Origin: Corynebacterium lujinxingii
Lineage (GTDB): Bacteria; Actinomycetota; Actinomycetes; Mycobacteriales; Mycobacteriaceae
Assembly (NCBI RefSeq): GCF_014490555.1
Contig: NZ_CP061032.1
Span: 248,001-312,000 of the forward strand
Direction of reading: 5' to 3'
DNA: 64,000 nt
This document shows, one piece after another, positions 36,427 through 44,780 of this stretch (position 1 is the first letter of the stretch; every line of letters begins with the position of its first letter). The translations under genes and the position numbers were made by a program. The notes under the pieces are model-generated. The model ran no database searches and was not told the origin of the DNA. It saw only the letters and a program-made list of their open reading frames with translations.

Positions 36427-36544
36427 GAGACCTAAGACACGCCAACATCATCCTCACGCCTCTCCACCGCTTTGCTACCGCGGCGAGCTCGACGGCTGGT
36501 TGCACTGGGTTTTCACGATTGACCAACGTTTGAGGTCAGTACAG
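36427..36544. other. Gap downstream of the resistance cassette
   Basis: 118 bases without a supported gene. One frame reads YRGELDGWLHWVFTIDQRLR, which looks coding but has no start and is not recognised. It may be a scrap carried in with the cassette. No terminator or inverted repeat was found. Confidence 0.3.
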
Positions 36545-37447
36545 CTAGAAGACCCCGGCGATGAGCAGCATCGCCGGCAGCGCGAGGAAGGTGGTGAGGA
36601 AGACGGTGTCGCGGCAGATCACTTCGCCGGAGCGGTACGTCGCCGCGTAGTTGTACACGTTCTGCGCGGTCGGCAGCGCGCACAGGATGAGCGCCGCGTA
36701 GGTCTCCTCGGGTCCGAGGTGCAGTAGCTTTGCGACGACCCACGCAACGGCAGGCATCCCGATGAGTTTGAGGGCGGTGGCGGTGGTCGTCGGCAAGCGG
36801 TGGCTTTGCAGGACTCTCTCGCCGGTCAGCGACGCGCCGAAGCTCATGAGAATCAGCGGAATGGAGGCGCCGCCGAGGATTTCCAGGGGTGCAAGGACGG
36901 GTTCGGGGACCTGCCAGGAGGCTGCGGAGACGGCGAAGCCCGCGAACGCCGCGACCACCACGGGTGCGGTCAGGCCCGAGAGGACGGACTTGACGAACCC
37001 GGAGGCGCCGCGGTCCAGGCCAGCGATCACGATGGGGGAGAGCACCGCCATCTGCAGCACGAGCGCGGGGATGACGTAGGTCGGGTCGCCGAGCACGTAG
37101 GTGGCGATCGGCAGGCCGATGTTGACGGAGTTGTAGTAACTCGACGACGCCGCACCCGCCATCGTTTCCGCCGCGTCCTGCTTGAACCACACGGCGCTGA
37201 TTGCCCAGTAGATGAGCATGGTCAGCACCGTGGCCACCGCGATGACGAGGATGACCGGGGAGAAGAACGCGTCCGTGTCGGAGACGGCCACCGACGAGAA
37301 GATCAGCGCCGGGGTGGCCACGTGGAATGCAATGCGGTTGAGCTGCAGGCGCGCCTCGCCCGGGCCGATGACGCCCTTATGCGCGAGCCACCACCCCGCC
37401 GCGATGACGGTGAAAATGATGGCGAAGCCGGTGAGGACGTCGAGCAT
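36545..37447 (-). CDS. AEC-family (auxin efflux carrier-like) permease
   Basis: 300 aa from ATG 37447, about ten membrane helices in two five-helix halves. LTGFAIIFTVIAAGWWLAHKG at the N-terminus and PTAQNVYNYAATY near the C-terminus match the AEC family, whose bacterial members move organic acids or amino acids. It follows the metNIQ genes on the same strand with a 22-bp gap and may be cotranscribed, although it is not a known part of methionine uptake. Confidence 0.85.
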   Translation of the reverse strand: MLDVLTGFAIIFTVIAAGWWLAHKGVIGPGEARLQLNRIAFHVATPALIFSSVAVSDTDAFFSPVILVIAVATVLTMLIYWAISAVWFKQDAAETMAGAASSSYYNSVNIGLPIATYVLGDPTYVIPALVLQMAVLSPIVIAGLDRGASGFVKSVLSGLTAPVVVAAFAGFAVSAASWQVPEPVLAPLEILGGASIPLILMSFGASLTGERVLQSHRLPTTTATALKLIGMPAVAWVVAKLLHLGPEETYAALILCALPTAQNVYNYAATYRSGEVICRDTVFLTTFLALPAMLLIAGVF

Positions 37448-37469
37448 GCCTGCAGTCTAAGCGCGGGCC

Positions 37470-38156
37470 TTAGGCTCGGGCCCTGTGTGCCAGGGAGTTG
37501 CCCAGCGACTGGATCGCTTGGACTACGATGATCAGGATGATCACGGTGGTAAGCATGGCCACGGAGTCGAACTGCTGGTAGCCGTAGGAGATCGCGAGAT
37601 CGCCCACGCCGCCGCCGCCGATCGTGCCGGCCATGGCGGTCGCCGAGATGAGGCCGACCGTGGCCGTGGTCACGGCGAGGATGATCGAGGATTTCGCCTC
37701 GGGCAGCAGGAAGTGGCGGATGGTCTGCCACATGTTTGCGCCCATGGACTCGGCGGCTTCGGTGATGCCGGGGTTGACCTCGAGCAGGGATTGCTCGATA
37801 AGTCGGGCGATAAACGGGGCGATGTACAGCGTCAACGGCACCAGCGCCGCCGTGGTGCCGATGGCCGTGCCCGCAATCGAGCGGGTAAACGGCGAGATGG
37901 CCACGAGCAGGATGATGAACGGCAGCGATCGGATGATGTTCACCGCGACGTTCAAGATGCCGTAAATGAACTTGTTCGGGCGCAGCCCGCCCGGGCGGGT
38001 GATCACCAGCGCGAGCGCGAGCGGGATGCCGACGAGCGCGCCGATGAACAGGGAGATGCCCACCATGTACACCGTCTCGCCGAAGGAGTCGAGGTACATC
38101 GACGGGGTCACGCGCGAGCCTGTGGTGTCGCGCCACCAGGAGTTGAGCTGATCCAT
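37470..38156 (-). CDS. metI: Methionine ABC transporter permease MetI
   Basis: 228 aa from ATG 38156, five membrane helices. The EAA loop reads ESMGANMWQTIRHFLLPEA, which docks on the ATPase, and AGTIGGGGVGDLAISYGYQ is typical of MetI. It is immediately downstream of metN (stop of metN 38157). Imports D/L-methionine with MetN and MetQ. Confidence 0.93.
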   Translation of the reverse strand: MDQLNSWWRDTTGSRVTPSMYLDSFGETVYMVGISLFIGALVGIPLALALVITRPGGLRPNKFIYGILNVAVNIIRSLPFIILLVAISPFTRSIAGTAIGTTAALVPLTLYIAPFIARLIEQSLLEVNPGITEAAESMGANMWQTIRHFLLPEAKSSIILAVTTATVGLISATAMAGTIGGGGVGDLAISYGYQQFDSVAMLTTVIILIIVVQAIQSLGNSLAHRARA

Positions 38157-39197
38157 TTACGCCTCCACCTCGTTGACAGTTACGCCGTCCAGGGATGCCA
38201 GCCAGTCCGCGGCCGCGCTCGTCTCGCTGCCGCGTAGGCCGATCAAGGTTGTGCCCACGGTGGTCTCCGCAAGTTCCGCGCCGGAGGATGCGAGCAGTTG
38301 CGCATCGACGCCGAACTTGCCGACGAGACCGGTGAACACCTGCTGCGCCGCGTCACCGGTGTGCACCAGTTGCACCACACGGTCGAAGCCGCCGGTGCGG
38401 ATGGTCTCGCGCACGTTGTCGGGGATCTCGCGCTGCACGACCGTCTCCACGAACTGTTTGGTCAGCGGGTCCTGCGGGTCGGCGAACACTTCGGCGACGG
38501 GGCCCGATTCCACGAGCCGGCCGCCGGAGAGCACCGCGACCTCGTCGGCCAGGCGTGCCACCACGTCCATCTGGTGCGTGATCAACAAGATGGTCACGCC
38601 GAGGTCCGCGTTGATCTTGCGCAGCAGCTCCAGGATCTGGGTGGTGGTGAGGGGATCGAGGGCGGAGGTGGGTTCGTCGCAAAGCAAAATGCTCGGATTG
38701 GTCACCAGCGCACGCGCAATGCCCACGCGTTGGCGCTGGCCGCCGGAAAGTTGGCGCGGTTTGTGGCCGGCGCGGTCGGAAAGGCCCACCATCTCGAGGA
38801 CCTCGGCGACGCGCTTGTTCGCCTCCGCCTTCGGCGTTTTGGAAAGCAGCAGGGGCGTGGCGACGTTCTCCGCGACCGTCTTGGTTTCCAGCAGGTTGTA
38901 GTTCTGGAAGACCATGGACACCTTGCGGCGCAGGTCGCGAAGTTGCTTGGGGTTGAGTTTCGCCGGCTCTTCACCGAGGACTTCCACGGTGCCCTCGGTC
39001 GGGGTTTCCAGCCCGTTGACCGTGCGGATCAGGGTGGACTTGCCGGCGCCAGAGGTGCCGACCACGCCGGAGATGCCGCCCTCCGGCACCGCGAACGTGA
39101 TGTCGTCGAGTGCGGTAAAGGACGAGTCTCCGGTGTCGAAGACCTTGGTCACGCCGTCGAAGACAACAGCGTTGCCGCGGCCGGTGGATGTGGTCAT
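38157..39197 (-). CDS. metN: Methionine ABC transporter ATP-binding protein MetN
   Basis: 346 aa from ATG 39197. Walker A GTSGAGKST, signature LSGGQRQRVGIARAL, Walker B ILLCDEPTSALDP and LLITHQMDVV are complete. The C-terminal ~90 residues form the ACT-like NIL domain that binds methionine and inhibits transport when the cell is replete. It lies between metQ and metI in the usual order. Confidence 0.94.
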   Translation of the reverse strand: MTTSTGRGNAVVFDGVTKVFDTGDSSFTALDDITFAVPEGGISGVVGTSGAGKSTLIRTVNGLETPTEGTVEVLGEEPAKLNPKQLRDLRRKVSMVFQNYNLLETKTVAENVATPLLLSKTPKAEANKRVAEVLEMVGLSDRAGHKPRQLSGGQRQRVGIARALVTNPSILLCDEPTSALDPLTTTQILELLRKINADLGVTILLITHQMDVVARLADEVAVLSGGRLVESGPVAEVFADPQDPLTKQFVETVVQREIPDNVRETIRTGGFDRVVQLVHTGDAAQQVFTGLVGKFGVDAQLLASSGAELAETTVGTTLIGLRGSETSAAADWLASLDGVTVNEVEA

Positions 39198-39219
39198 GCG
39201 AACCTTTCTGGCAATCGGG

Positions 39220-40056
39220 CTACTTCAGGGAATCCGGGAGGAACCAGTAGTTGTTCTCGTTGTGCTCGTCGAAGTACTGCTTGAACTCGTCCGAACGGTA
39301 CGCGTCCGCCACAGCCTGAGCCCACGGCTGGTCCTTCTTGTCCTCGGTGGTCACAGCCACGAGGATGAGCTCCGGGCGCAGGTTCTCCTGGAAGACCTGC
39401 AGCTTCGGGTCAAGACCCGCGGAGTAGGACATCGAGCCCGGGATCACGGCCCAGTCCAGGTCCGGCAGGGAACGCGACAGGTTGCCCGAGTCCATGGCCA
39501 CGATCTCCAGGTTGTGCGGGTTGTCCTTGATGTCGGCCTCGGCCACCAGGTCGGCGTCCGGGTCGTTCAGGGTGATCCAGCCAGCGTCCACCAGCAGGTG
39601 CAGCGCGCGGGACTTGTTGGAGCCGTCCTGCGGGATACCCACCTTCTGGCCGTCGGCGACCTCTTCAAGGTCCGTGTATTTGTCGGAGTACAGACCGGCC
39701 GGAACGGTCGGGACCTCAGTAATAGAGGCGAGGTTGCCGCCCTTTTCCTCGTTAAACACGTTCATCCAGCCGGTGTGCTGGTCCACGTTCAGGTCCGCCG
39801 AGCCCTCGTTGAGCGCGGTGTCTGCCTGGGTGAGGTCGGTGAACGACTGGTACTTCACCTCGTAGCCCTCGTTCTCCAGGATCGGGCCGACGGCGTCGGT
39901 AAACAGCTCCGAGTACGGGCCAGGGGAGGTGGCGACGCGGATGGTCTGCAGGTCGCCGTCGGCCGCGGCGTTGGTGTCCGCGGAATCCTCGGAGCAGGCG
40001 GCAAGGCCCAGGGTAAGCGCGGCTGCCGCGGTGATGGCGGTGAGCTTCTTCAGCAT
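39220..40056 (-). CDS. metQ: Methionine-binding lipoprotein MetQ
   Basis: 278 aa from ATG 40056, chosen for the AAAGGA ribosome site 6–11 bases upstream; ATG 40071 is the alternative. The signal peptide ends with lipobox LAAC. The NlpA/MetQ fold is seen in VATSPGPYSELFTDAVGPIL and VDQHTGWMNVFN. It delivers methionine to MetNI. An McbR-like operator stands upstream at 40119. Confidence 0.93.
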   Translation of the reverse strand: MLKKLTAITAAAALTLGLAACSEDSADTNAAADGDLQTIRVATSPGPYSELFTDAVGPILENEGYEVKYQSFTDLTQADTALNEGSADLNVDQHTGWMNVFNEEKGGNLASITEVPTVPAGLYSDKYTDLEEVADGQKVGIPQDGSNKSRALHLLVDAGWITLNDPDADLVAEADIKDNPHNLEIVAMDSGNLSRSLPDLDWAVIPGSMSYSAGLDPKLQVFQENLRPELILVAVTTEDKKDQPWAQAVADAYRSDEFKQYFDEHNENNYWFLPDSLK

Positions 40057-40118
40057 GGTCGTTCCTTTCATCAGGTTTTACGCTGAGCCGAAGAATAAAC
40101 TCATCTGTCCGTTAAATC

Positions 40119-40134
40119 AAGACCAATCGGTCTA
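40119..40134. promoter_or_regulatory. McbR-like operator upstream of metQ
   Basis: AAGAC-CAATCG-GTCTA matches the known corynebacterial McbR site TAGAC-N6-GTCTA at nine of ten specified positions. It lies 62 bases upstream of the metQ start and overlaps the menA stop codon. On the minus strand TTGATT and TATTCT downstream of it could form the metQ promoter. McbR is the S-adenosylhomocysteine-responsive repressor of sulphur amino acid genes, so control of metQNI by it is expected. Confidence 0.65.
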
Positions 40135-41085
40135 GGAGGTGTACGGTACTGGCCCGCCGGCGCCGCCGAAGATCTGCCAGCCCACCCACGCCATGGCAAG
40201 CGCAGTGACCACGGACCAGATCAACATCGCCTTGCCGTTCATACCCAGCACCGGGATGAGCTCCTTCCCGGAAGCGCCGCCGCGGACCTTCAATACAGAC
40301 GCCACCGCGAACGGCAGCGCGGCAAACGCGGCCAGCGCCGGGGTGGCGGAGACCGCCAGCAGGATGGAAACCGCGAACGGGGCAAAGGTCAGGGCGGTGA
40401 ACAGGCGGCGCGAGTGGTCGTCGCCAAGCCTGACTGCGAGCGTGTTCTTACCGGCCTCTTTATCTGTGGGGATGTCGCGGATGTTGTTGGCCAGATTCAC
40501 CGACGCCGAGATCGCGCCGACAGCAATCGCGCACAGGAAACCCTCCCAGGACACGAACCCGGACTGAGTGAACTCCGTGCCCATCACCGCGACGAGTCCA
40601 AAGAAGATGAACACGGACACCTCGCCCAACCCGGAGTAGCCGTAGGGGCTTTCGCCGCCGGTGTAAAACCACGCTGCCGCGATGCACAGCGCACCGACCA
40701 GGATGAGCCACCACGCGCCGGAGACCACCGACAGGATGATGCCGAATAGCGCCGCCACGCCGAAGCACGCGAACGCGGCGAGTTTCACCTGCTCCGGCTC
40801 GGCAAGCCCCGACGCGGTCAGGCGCGTCGGGCCGGTGCGGTCCTTGTCCGTGCCGCGGATGCCGTCCGAGTAATCGTTGGCAAAGTTCACGCCGATGATC
40901 AGCGCCCACGCCACAATCAGCGCGAGGACGGCGTGACCGATGTGCGCCTGCCCGTACGAGGCGGCGGCGCCGGTGCCGGCGATGACGGGCGCGAACGCGT
41001 TGGGCCAGGTGTGGGGGCGGGCGGCATGCCACCAGTGGTGGAACGGGGCGGTTTCAGTCCCAGTGTCAGTCATGGTCTCCATCAT
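40132..41085 (-). CDS. menA: 1,4-dihydroxy-2-naphthoate polyprenyltransferase
   Basis: 317 aa from ATG 41085 with GGAGGG upstream. UbiA-family membrane protein with about nine helices; the first Asp-rich site is NFANDYSDGIRGTDKDR and the second lies in NNIRDIPTDKEAGK. It attaches the polyprenyl tail to dihydroxynaphthoate in menaquinone synthesis. The other men genes in the window (menE, menB, menC) start about 19 kb downstream, separated by accessory genes. Confidence 0.94.
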   Translation of the reverse strand: MMETMTDTGTETAPFHHWWHAARPHTWPNAFAPVIAGTGAAASYGQAHIGHAVLALIVAWALIIGVNFANDYSDGIRGTDKDRTGPTRLTASGLAEPEQVKLAAFACFGVAALFGIILSVVSGAWWLILVGALCIAAAWFYTGGESPYGYSGLGEVSVFIFFGLVAVMGTEFTQSGFVSWEGFLCAIAVGAISASVNLANNIRDIPTDKEAGKNTLAVRLGDDHSRRLFTALTFAPFAVSILLAVSATPALAAFAALPFAVASVLKVRGGASGKELIPVLGMNGKAMLIWSVVTALAMAWVGWQIFGGAGGPVPYTS

Positions 41086-41121
41086 GCACCCTCCACCGGC
41101 CGTGGGCTAGGGTTATTCGCC

Positions 41122-41961
41122 ATGTGGATCGACTACGCCGTGCGCCAGGGTGTCGCCGCCACGGGGGCATTCGTGCGCCTTCCGGTGCTGCAGCATGCCG
41201 CCAAAAACGCCGACGCCGCCTTTCCCGAAACGGGCGAGACCGTCATTTCGCTCACCACCCACGGCACTCGGTTGAAGTCCGCGTCCACGGCGATCGCCTC
41301 CCTGCTCGTCGGCACGCTGCGTCTTCCGGTGCACCTCTGGCTCGACCCCGTCGACTACCACGCTGCCTGGCCGAGCGCCCTTCGCGGGCTTGTGGACCGC
41401 GGCCTACAAATCCACGAATCCCCCGGCGGCTACGGCCCGCACACCAAATACTTCGGCACCTTCCGCAAGTTCCCCGGCCACAGCGTAATCACCGTCGACG
41501 ACGACGTGCTCTACCCGCGCGACTTCGCTGAAACCCTCCTCGCCGCCGCCGACGCATCACACGTCACCGCATTCCGCGCCCATCGCATCATGCTTAACGA
41601 CGACACCATCGCCCCCTACAAAAAATGGCGCCCCGTGCGGACCACAACACCGTCGCACCTCAACTTCGCCACCGGCGTCGACGGCGTGCTCTACCCGCCC
41701 GGCATGGTCGAGTTCGTCTCCTCGCGCGGCACCGATTTTCTGGACGTCGCACCGCGTGCCGACGACGTCTGGCTCAACCACTGCGCGCTGCGCGCCGGGT
41801 ACCGCGTCAAGCAGGTCGAAGACCGGCCGGCGTCGTTCCCCCTGGTACCAGGGTCGCAGCGCGTGCGGCTATCGCGCGTGAACCTCTCCGGCGGTAACGA
41901 CACCCAGATTGCGGCGACGTATTCAGCTGAGGACGTGGCCAAGCTACGCGCCGCGGAGTAA
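41122..41961 (+). CDS. Glycosyltransferase-like protein with DDD motif
   Basis: 279 aa from ATG 41122. The fold resembles GT-A-type transferases: ETVISLTTHGTRLKSASTAI at the start, the metal-site triad in HSVITVDDDVLYPRDFAE, and a later acid DDVWLNHCALRAGY. Similar short proteins occur across corynebacteria and are usually labelled glycosyl transferase without known substrate. It is divergent from menA with 36 bp between starts, so its promoter is short or leaderless. Confidence 0.7.
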   Translation: MWIDYAVRQGVAATGAFVRLPVLQHAAKNADAAFPETGETVISLTTHGTRLKSASTAIASLLVGTLRLPVHLWLDPVDYHAAWPSALRGLVDRGLQIHESPGGYGPHTKYFGTFRKFPGHSVITVDDDVLYPRDFAETLLAAADASHVTAFRAHRIMLNDDTIAPYKKWRPVRTTTPSHLNFATGVDGVLYPPGMVEFVSSRGTDFLDVAPRADDVWLNHCALRAGYRVKQVEDRPASFPLVPGSQRVRLSRVNLSGGNDTQIAATYSAEDVAKLRAAE

Positions 41962-41982
41962 CGGGGTCTGCGCCCGTTAGTC

Positions 41983-42330
41983 TCAGTCCATCTGCAGCAC
42001 GGCGCGAAGTTCCGCGAATAGCTCCGGGCGCAGCCGGTGTATGACCGTCCTGCCCTGGCGGCTCTTTTCTAGGAGGCCGGCCTCGGTAAGCATTTTGAGG
42101 TGGTGGGAAACTGTCGGTTGGCTTAGCCCGGAGCGTTGCGTGAGTTCGCCCACGCTCATCGGCTCGCAGCCCTCTTCGGCGATTCTGGAGAGAAGTTGTA
42201 GCCGGCCGGGGTCCGCTAAAACTTTGAACAGGTCCGCGTAACGCGTCGCGTCGTCTTCGGAGAGCAAGCCGGAGCCCAGCGAGCAGCAGTCGAGGCCGGT
42301 GTTTTCTGTGGTGGCGACGTAATCGTTCAT
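41983..42330 (-). CDS. arsR: ArsR-family arsenite-responsive repressor
   Basis: 115 aa from ATG 42330 with AGGAAGA upstream. The winged HTH is seen in VLADPGRLQLLSRIAEEG, GLSQPTVSHHLKMLTEAGLL and the wing RQGRTVIHRL. Cys15, Cys16 and Cys55 occupy exactly the positions used for As(III) binding in the C. glutamicum ArsR, a site different from the E. coli CVC type. It is divergent from acr3 and should control the shared promoter region. Confidence 0.93.
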   Translation of the reverse strand: MNDYVATTENTGLDCCSLGSGLLSEDDATRYADLFKVLADPGRLQLLSRIAEEGCEPMSVGELTQRSGLSQPTVSHHLKMLTEAGLLEKSRQGRTVIHRLRPELFAELRAVLQMD

Positions 42331-42348
42331 TCTTCCTACCTCGTCATA

Positions 42349-42396
42349 TTGACAGTGATAAATATGCTGTTTAGTGTTCGTTTTGAATGCTGTCAA
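42349..42396. promoter_or_regulatory. Face-to-face ars promoters and ArsR operator region
   Basis: On the plus strand TTGACA (42349–42354) is 17 bases from TAGTGT (42372–42377), driving acr3–arsC. On the minus strand TTGACA (42396–42391) is 17 bases from TAAACA (42373–42368), driving arsR. The two promoters overlap almost completely, and the outer ATTGACAG/CTGTCAAT arms make an inverted repeat. One repressor dimer here could shut both. Confidence 0.7.
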
Positions 42397-42412
42397 TAGA
42401 TAAGGATTCCAG

Positions 42413-43501
42413 ATGGAAGACACAACCTCTCAGCCGGTAGAGCGTATGTCGTTTCTTGACCGCTTCCTGCCGGTGTGGATCATGCTCGCCATGGCGGCGG
42501 GTCTCGCCCTCGGCCGAGCGGTGCCGGGGCTTTCGGGCGCACTTGAGAGTCTCGAAGTCGGAAGCATCTCGCTTCCGATCGCGCTCGGCCTCCTGGTGAT
42601 GATGTACCCGCCTTTGGCCAAGGTGCGCTACGACAAGACCCGCGAGATTGCCACCGACAAGCGGTTAATGACAGTTTCCATCATCTTGAACTGGATTGTC
42701 GGCCCCGCGTTCATGTTCGCGCTCGCCTGGATCTTCCTGCCGGACGCCCCGGAGCTGCGCACCGGTTTGATCATCGTCGGTCTCGCCCGCTGCATCGCTA
42801 TGGTGCTGGTGTGGTCGGACCTGTCTTGCGCCGACCGCGAAGCTACCGCAGTGCTCGTCGCCATCAACTCGGTGTTCCAAGTCCTCATGTTCGGGGTACT
42901 CGGCTGGTTCTACCTGCAAATCCTGCCCGCCTGGCTGGGGTTGGAGACCACCTCGGTGGAGTTCTCCTTCTGGGCGATCGTGTCCTCCGTGCTGGTCTTT
43001 TTGGGTATCCCGCTGCTCGCCGGGCTGCTGTCTCGCATCATCGGTGAGCGCACCAAGGGCCGCGACTGGTACGAAAACACCTTCCTGCCCCGGATCTCCC
43101 CGCTCGCGCTGATCGGCCTGCTGTACACAATCGTCCTGCTCTTCTCGTTGCAAGGCGACCAGATTCTCTCCCAGCCGTGGACGGTGGCTCGAGTCGCCAT
43201 TCCGCTCCTGTGCTACTTCGTCGGCATGTTCGCCATCGCGCTTGTAGTGTCCAAAGCGTCCGGAATGGGTTACGCCCAGTCCGCGTCCGTGTCTTTTACC
43301 GCGGCGGGCAACAACTTCGAGTTGGCCATCGCGGTGGCCATCGGCACGTTCGGCGCCACCTCCGCCCAGGCGCTGGCGGGCACGATCGGGCCGCTTATCG
43401 AGATCCCCGTCCTCGTCGGCCTCGTCTACCTCATGCGGGGGATCGGGCCGAAACTGTTCCCGGGTGACCCAACCCTTCCACCTCAAAGGAGCTTCACATG
43501 A
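42413..43501 (+). CDS. acr3: Arsenite efflux permease Acr3
   Basis: 362 aa, ten membrane helices of the bile/arsenite/riboflavin transporter superfamily. The Acr3 Cys lies in [18 protein letters not shown] and the helix-9 Glu region is [19 protein letters not shown]. It exports As(III) using the proton gradient. Its stop overlaps the arsC start by 4 bases. Confidence 0.95.
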   Translation: MEDTTSQPVERMSFLDRFLPVWIMLAMAAGLALGRAVPGLSGALESLEVGSISLPIALGLLVMMYPPLAKVRYDKTREIATDKRLMTVSIILNWIVGPAFMFALAWIFLPDAPELRTGLIIVGLARCIAMVLVWSDLSCADREATAVLVAINSVFQVLMFGVLGWFYLQILPAWLGLETTSVEFSFWAIVSSVLVFLGIPLLAGLLSRIIGERTKGRDWYENTFLPRISPLALIGLLYTIVLLFSLQGDQILSQPWTVARVAIPLLCYFVGMFAIALVVSKASGMGYAQSASVSFTAAGNNFELAIAVAIGTFGATSAQALAGTIGPLIEIPVLVGLVYLMRGIGPKLFPGDPTLPPQRSFT

Positions 43502-43905
43502 AACCCAGCGTGTTGTTTGTTTGCGTCGGCAACGGCGGAAAGTCCCAGATGGCGGCGGCGCTCGCCGAGAAGCACGCAGGCAGCCAGCTCAGCATTCACT
43601 CCGCCGGGACCAAACCTGGTACGTCACTGAACCAGGAATCGGTCGAGGCGATCGCAGAGGCCGGCGCCGACATGTCGCACGGCACTCCTAAATCCATCGA
43701 TCCTGACCTGCTGCGCAGCGTTGATCGCGTTGTGGTGCTCGGCGAAGACGAACAGGTGGACATGCCCGACGACGCCCGCGGCACGCTGGAACGCTGGCTT
43801 ACCGACGAACCCTCGCTCCGCGGCATCGAAGGCATGCAGCGCATGCGTCTCGTGCGCGATGACATCGACACTCGCGTGCGCTCGCTTATCGACGAACTCC
43901 TGTAA
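43498..43905 (+). CDS. arsC: Mycothiol-dependent arsenate reductase (ArsC1/2 type)
   Basis: 135 aa of the low-molecular-weight phosphatase fold. The active-site loop is [18 protein letters not shown]; Lys replaces the usual loop Arg, as in corynebacterial mycothiol-type ArsC. No extra resolving cysteines are seen, so reduction via mycothiol and mycoredoxin rather than thioredoxin is expected. It converts arsenate to arsenite for export by Acr3. Confidence 0.9.
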   Translation: MKPSVLFVCVGNGGKSQMAAALAEKHAGSQLSIHSAGTKPGTSLNQESVEAIAEAGADMSHGTPKSIDPDLLRSVDRVVVLGEDEQVDMPDDARGTLERWLTDEPSLRGIEGMQRMRLVRDDIDTRVRSLIDELL

Positions 43906-43911
43906 CGGCCT

Positions 43912-44085
43912 TTAATACGCCGGAGTCATCGGGATGCGCTGCTTATTGCGGAACCGTGACGCCTGCATGCGTGCCGGCGACGTGCCGCGGTAGTGGGTGG
44001 TGGAGGGGGAGGTTGCGTACTTCGGATTGCTGGACGGTTTTCGGGAGCGTTGCTTCTCGATCCTCACACCGCCGCATTGTGGCAC
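43912..44085 (-). CDS. Candidate small basic protein, in frame after the TetR gene
   Basis: 57 codons from GTG 44085 to TAA at 43912–43914, too short for most callers. The peptide is basic (…GVRIEKQRSRKPSSNPKYA… then RFRNKQRIPMTPAY). It is in the same frame as the TetR gene: the TetR TAA, one TTC codon, then this GTG. It could be a coupled small gene, a read-through extension, or the tail of a longer ancestral protein. It fills the gap to arsC and has no recognised family. Confidence 0.4.
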   Translation of the reverse strand: MPQCGGVRIEKQRSRKPSSNPKYATSPSTTHYRGTSPARMQASRFRNKQRIPMTPAY

Positions 44086-44088
44086 GAA

Positions 44089-44691
44089 TTACACGATTGT
44101 GCTTTGTGAGTGGTTGCTTTGTGACCCTTCGGCCTGCGCCCGCAGCCCGTCGATAAACACGTCTACGAGCCACCCCCTGCTACGGGCGAACACCTCTTCT
44201 GCGATGGTTGGCAGCGGCCGCGACAGTGTGATGATGCCGAAATGGAAGTCTAGGACGTCGAGGTCGCCGGGGCACAGCCCGTACTTTTTCGCCTCCGTGA
44301 GGAGGGGACGGTAGAGGGCTTTTACCTTTTCTATCAGTATGTTTCGTTCCTCTTGGCCCATGTGGGGTGCGAACACGGGCAGGAATTCTTGGCCGACGGC
44401 AGGGAAGCCGTTGTCCACCATCTCAGTGATGGCGCAGCGCCACGTCGCCTCGGGGGCGCCGGGGAGGCGGGGAACGTGCTTGTCTACGATCGCGCGCATC
44501 TTGTCGATGATGTTTTCCAGCACCGCGCGGTAGAGGTCATCCTTGGTAGGGAAGTGGCGGCTCGCGGTGGCAACACCCACCTCTGCTTCCTTCGCAATGG
44601 TGCGCAGCGAGACCTTCGGCCCCATCTGGGCAATGAGCGTCGTGGCCGCCTCTACAAGCGCTTTGTGGTTTTCAGCAGCATCTTTTCGCAT
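44089..44691 (-). CDS. TetR-family transcriptional regulator
   Basis: 200 aa from ATG 44691 (MRKDAAENHKALVEAATTLI). The HTH is VSLRTIAKEAEVGVATASRH followed by FPTKDDLYRAVLENI. The ligand domain is not assignable. It is divergent from the membrane protein at 44781, whose promoter (TTGACA-17-TATGAT) lies in the 89-bp gap, so it almost certainly represses that gene. Confidence 0.88.
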   Translation of the reverse strand: MRKDAAENHKALVEAATTLIAQMGPKVSLRTIAKEAEVGVATASRHFPTKDDLYRAVLENIIDKMRAIVDKHVPRLPGAPEATWRCAITEMVDNGFPAVGQEFLPVFAPHMGQEERNILIEKVKALYRPLLTEAKKYGLCPGDLDVLDFHFGIITLSRPLPTIAEEVFARSRGWLVDVFIDGLRAQAEGSQSNHSQSTIV

Positions 44692-44707
44692 ATCCGGCAC
44701 TTTACCC

Positions 44708-44736
44708 TTGACAACCGAAAAATGAAACAATATGAT
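44708..44736 (+). promoter_or_regulatory. Strong promoter of the YhgE-like gene
   Basis: TTGACA (44708–44713), 17-base spacer, TATGAT (44731–44736): nearly perfect consensus, which implies tight repression by the divergent TetR protein. A short dyad TTCG-TAAAAG-CGAA lies just downstream (about 44742–44755) and could be part of the operator. Confidence 0.7.
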
Positions 44737-44780
44737 CCACTTCGTAAAAGCGAAACAGTCTGTTCCACTTGGAGGAAACG

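Noticed and set aside
33338..36528. ATTGACC…ACGTT present on both sides of the ABC-F/MFS cassette
   Set aside because: The shared stretch is short and imperfect with different spacing; not enough for a target-site duplication or attachment site.
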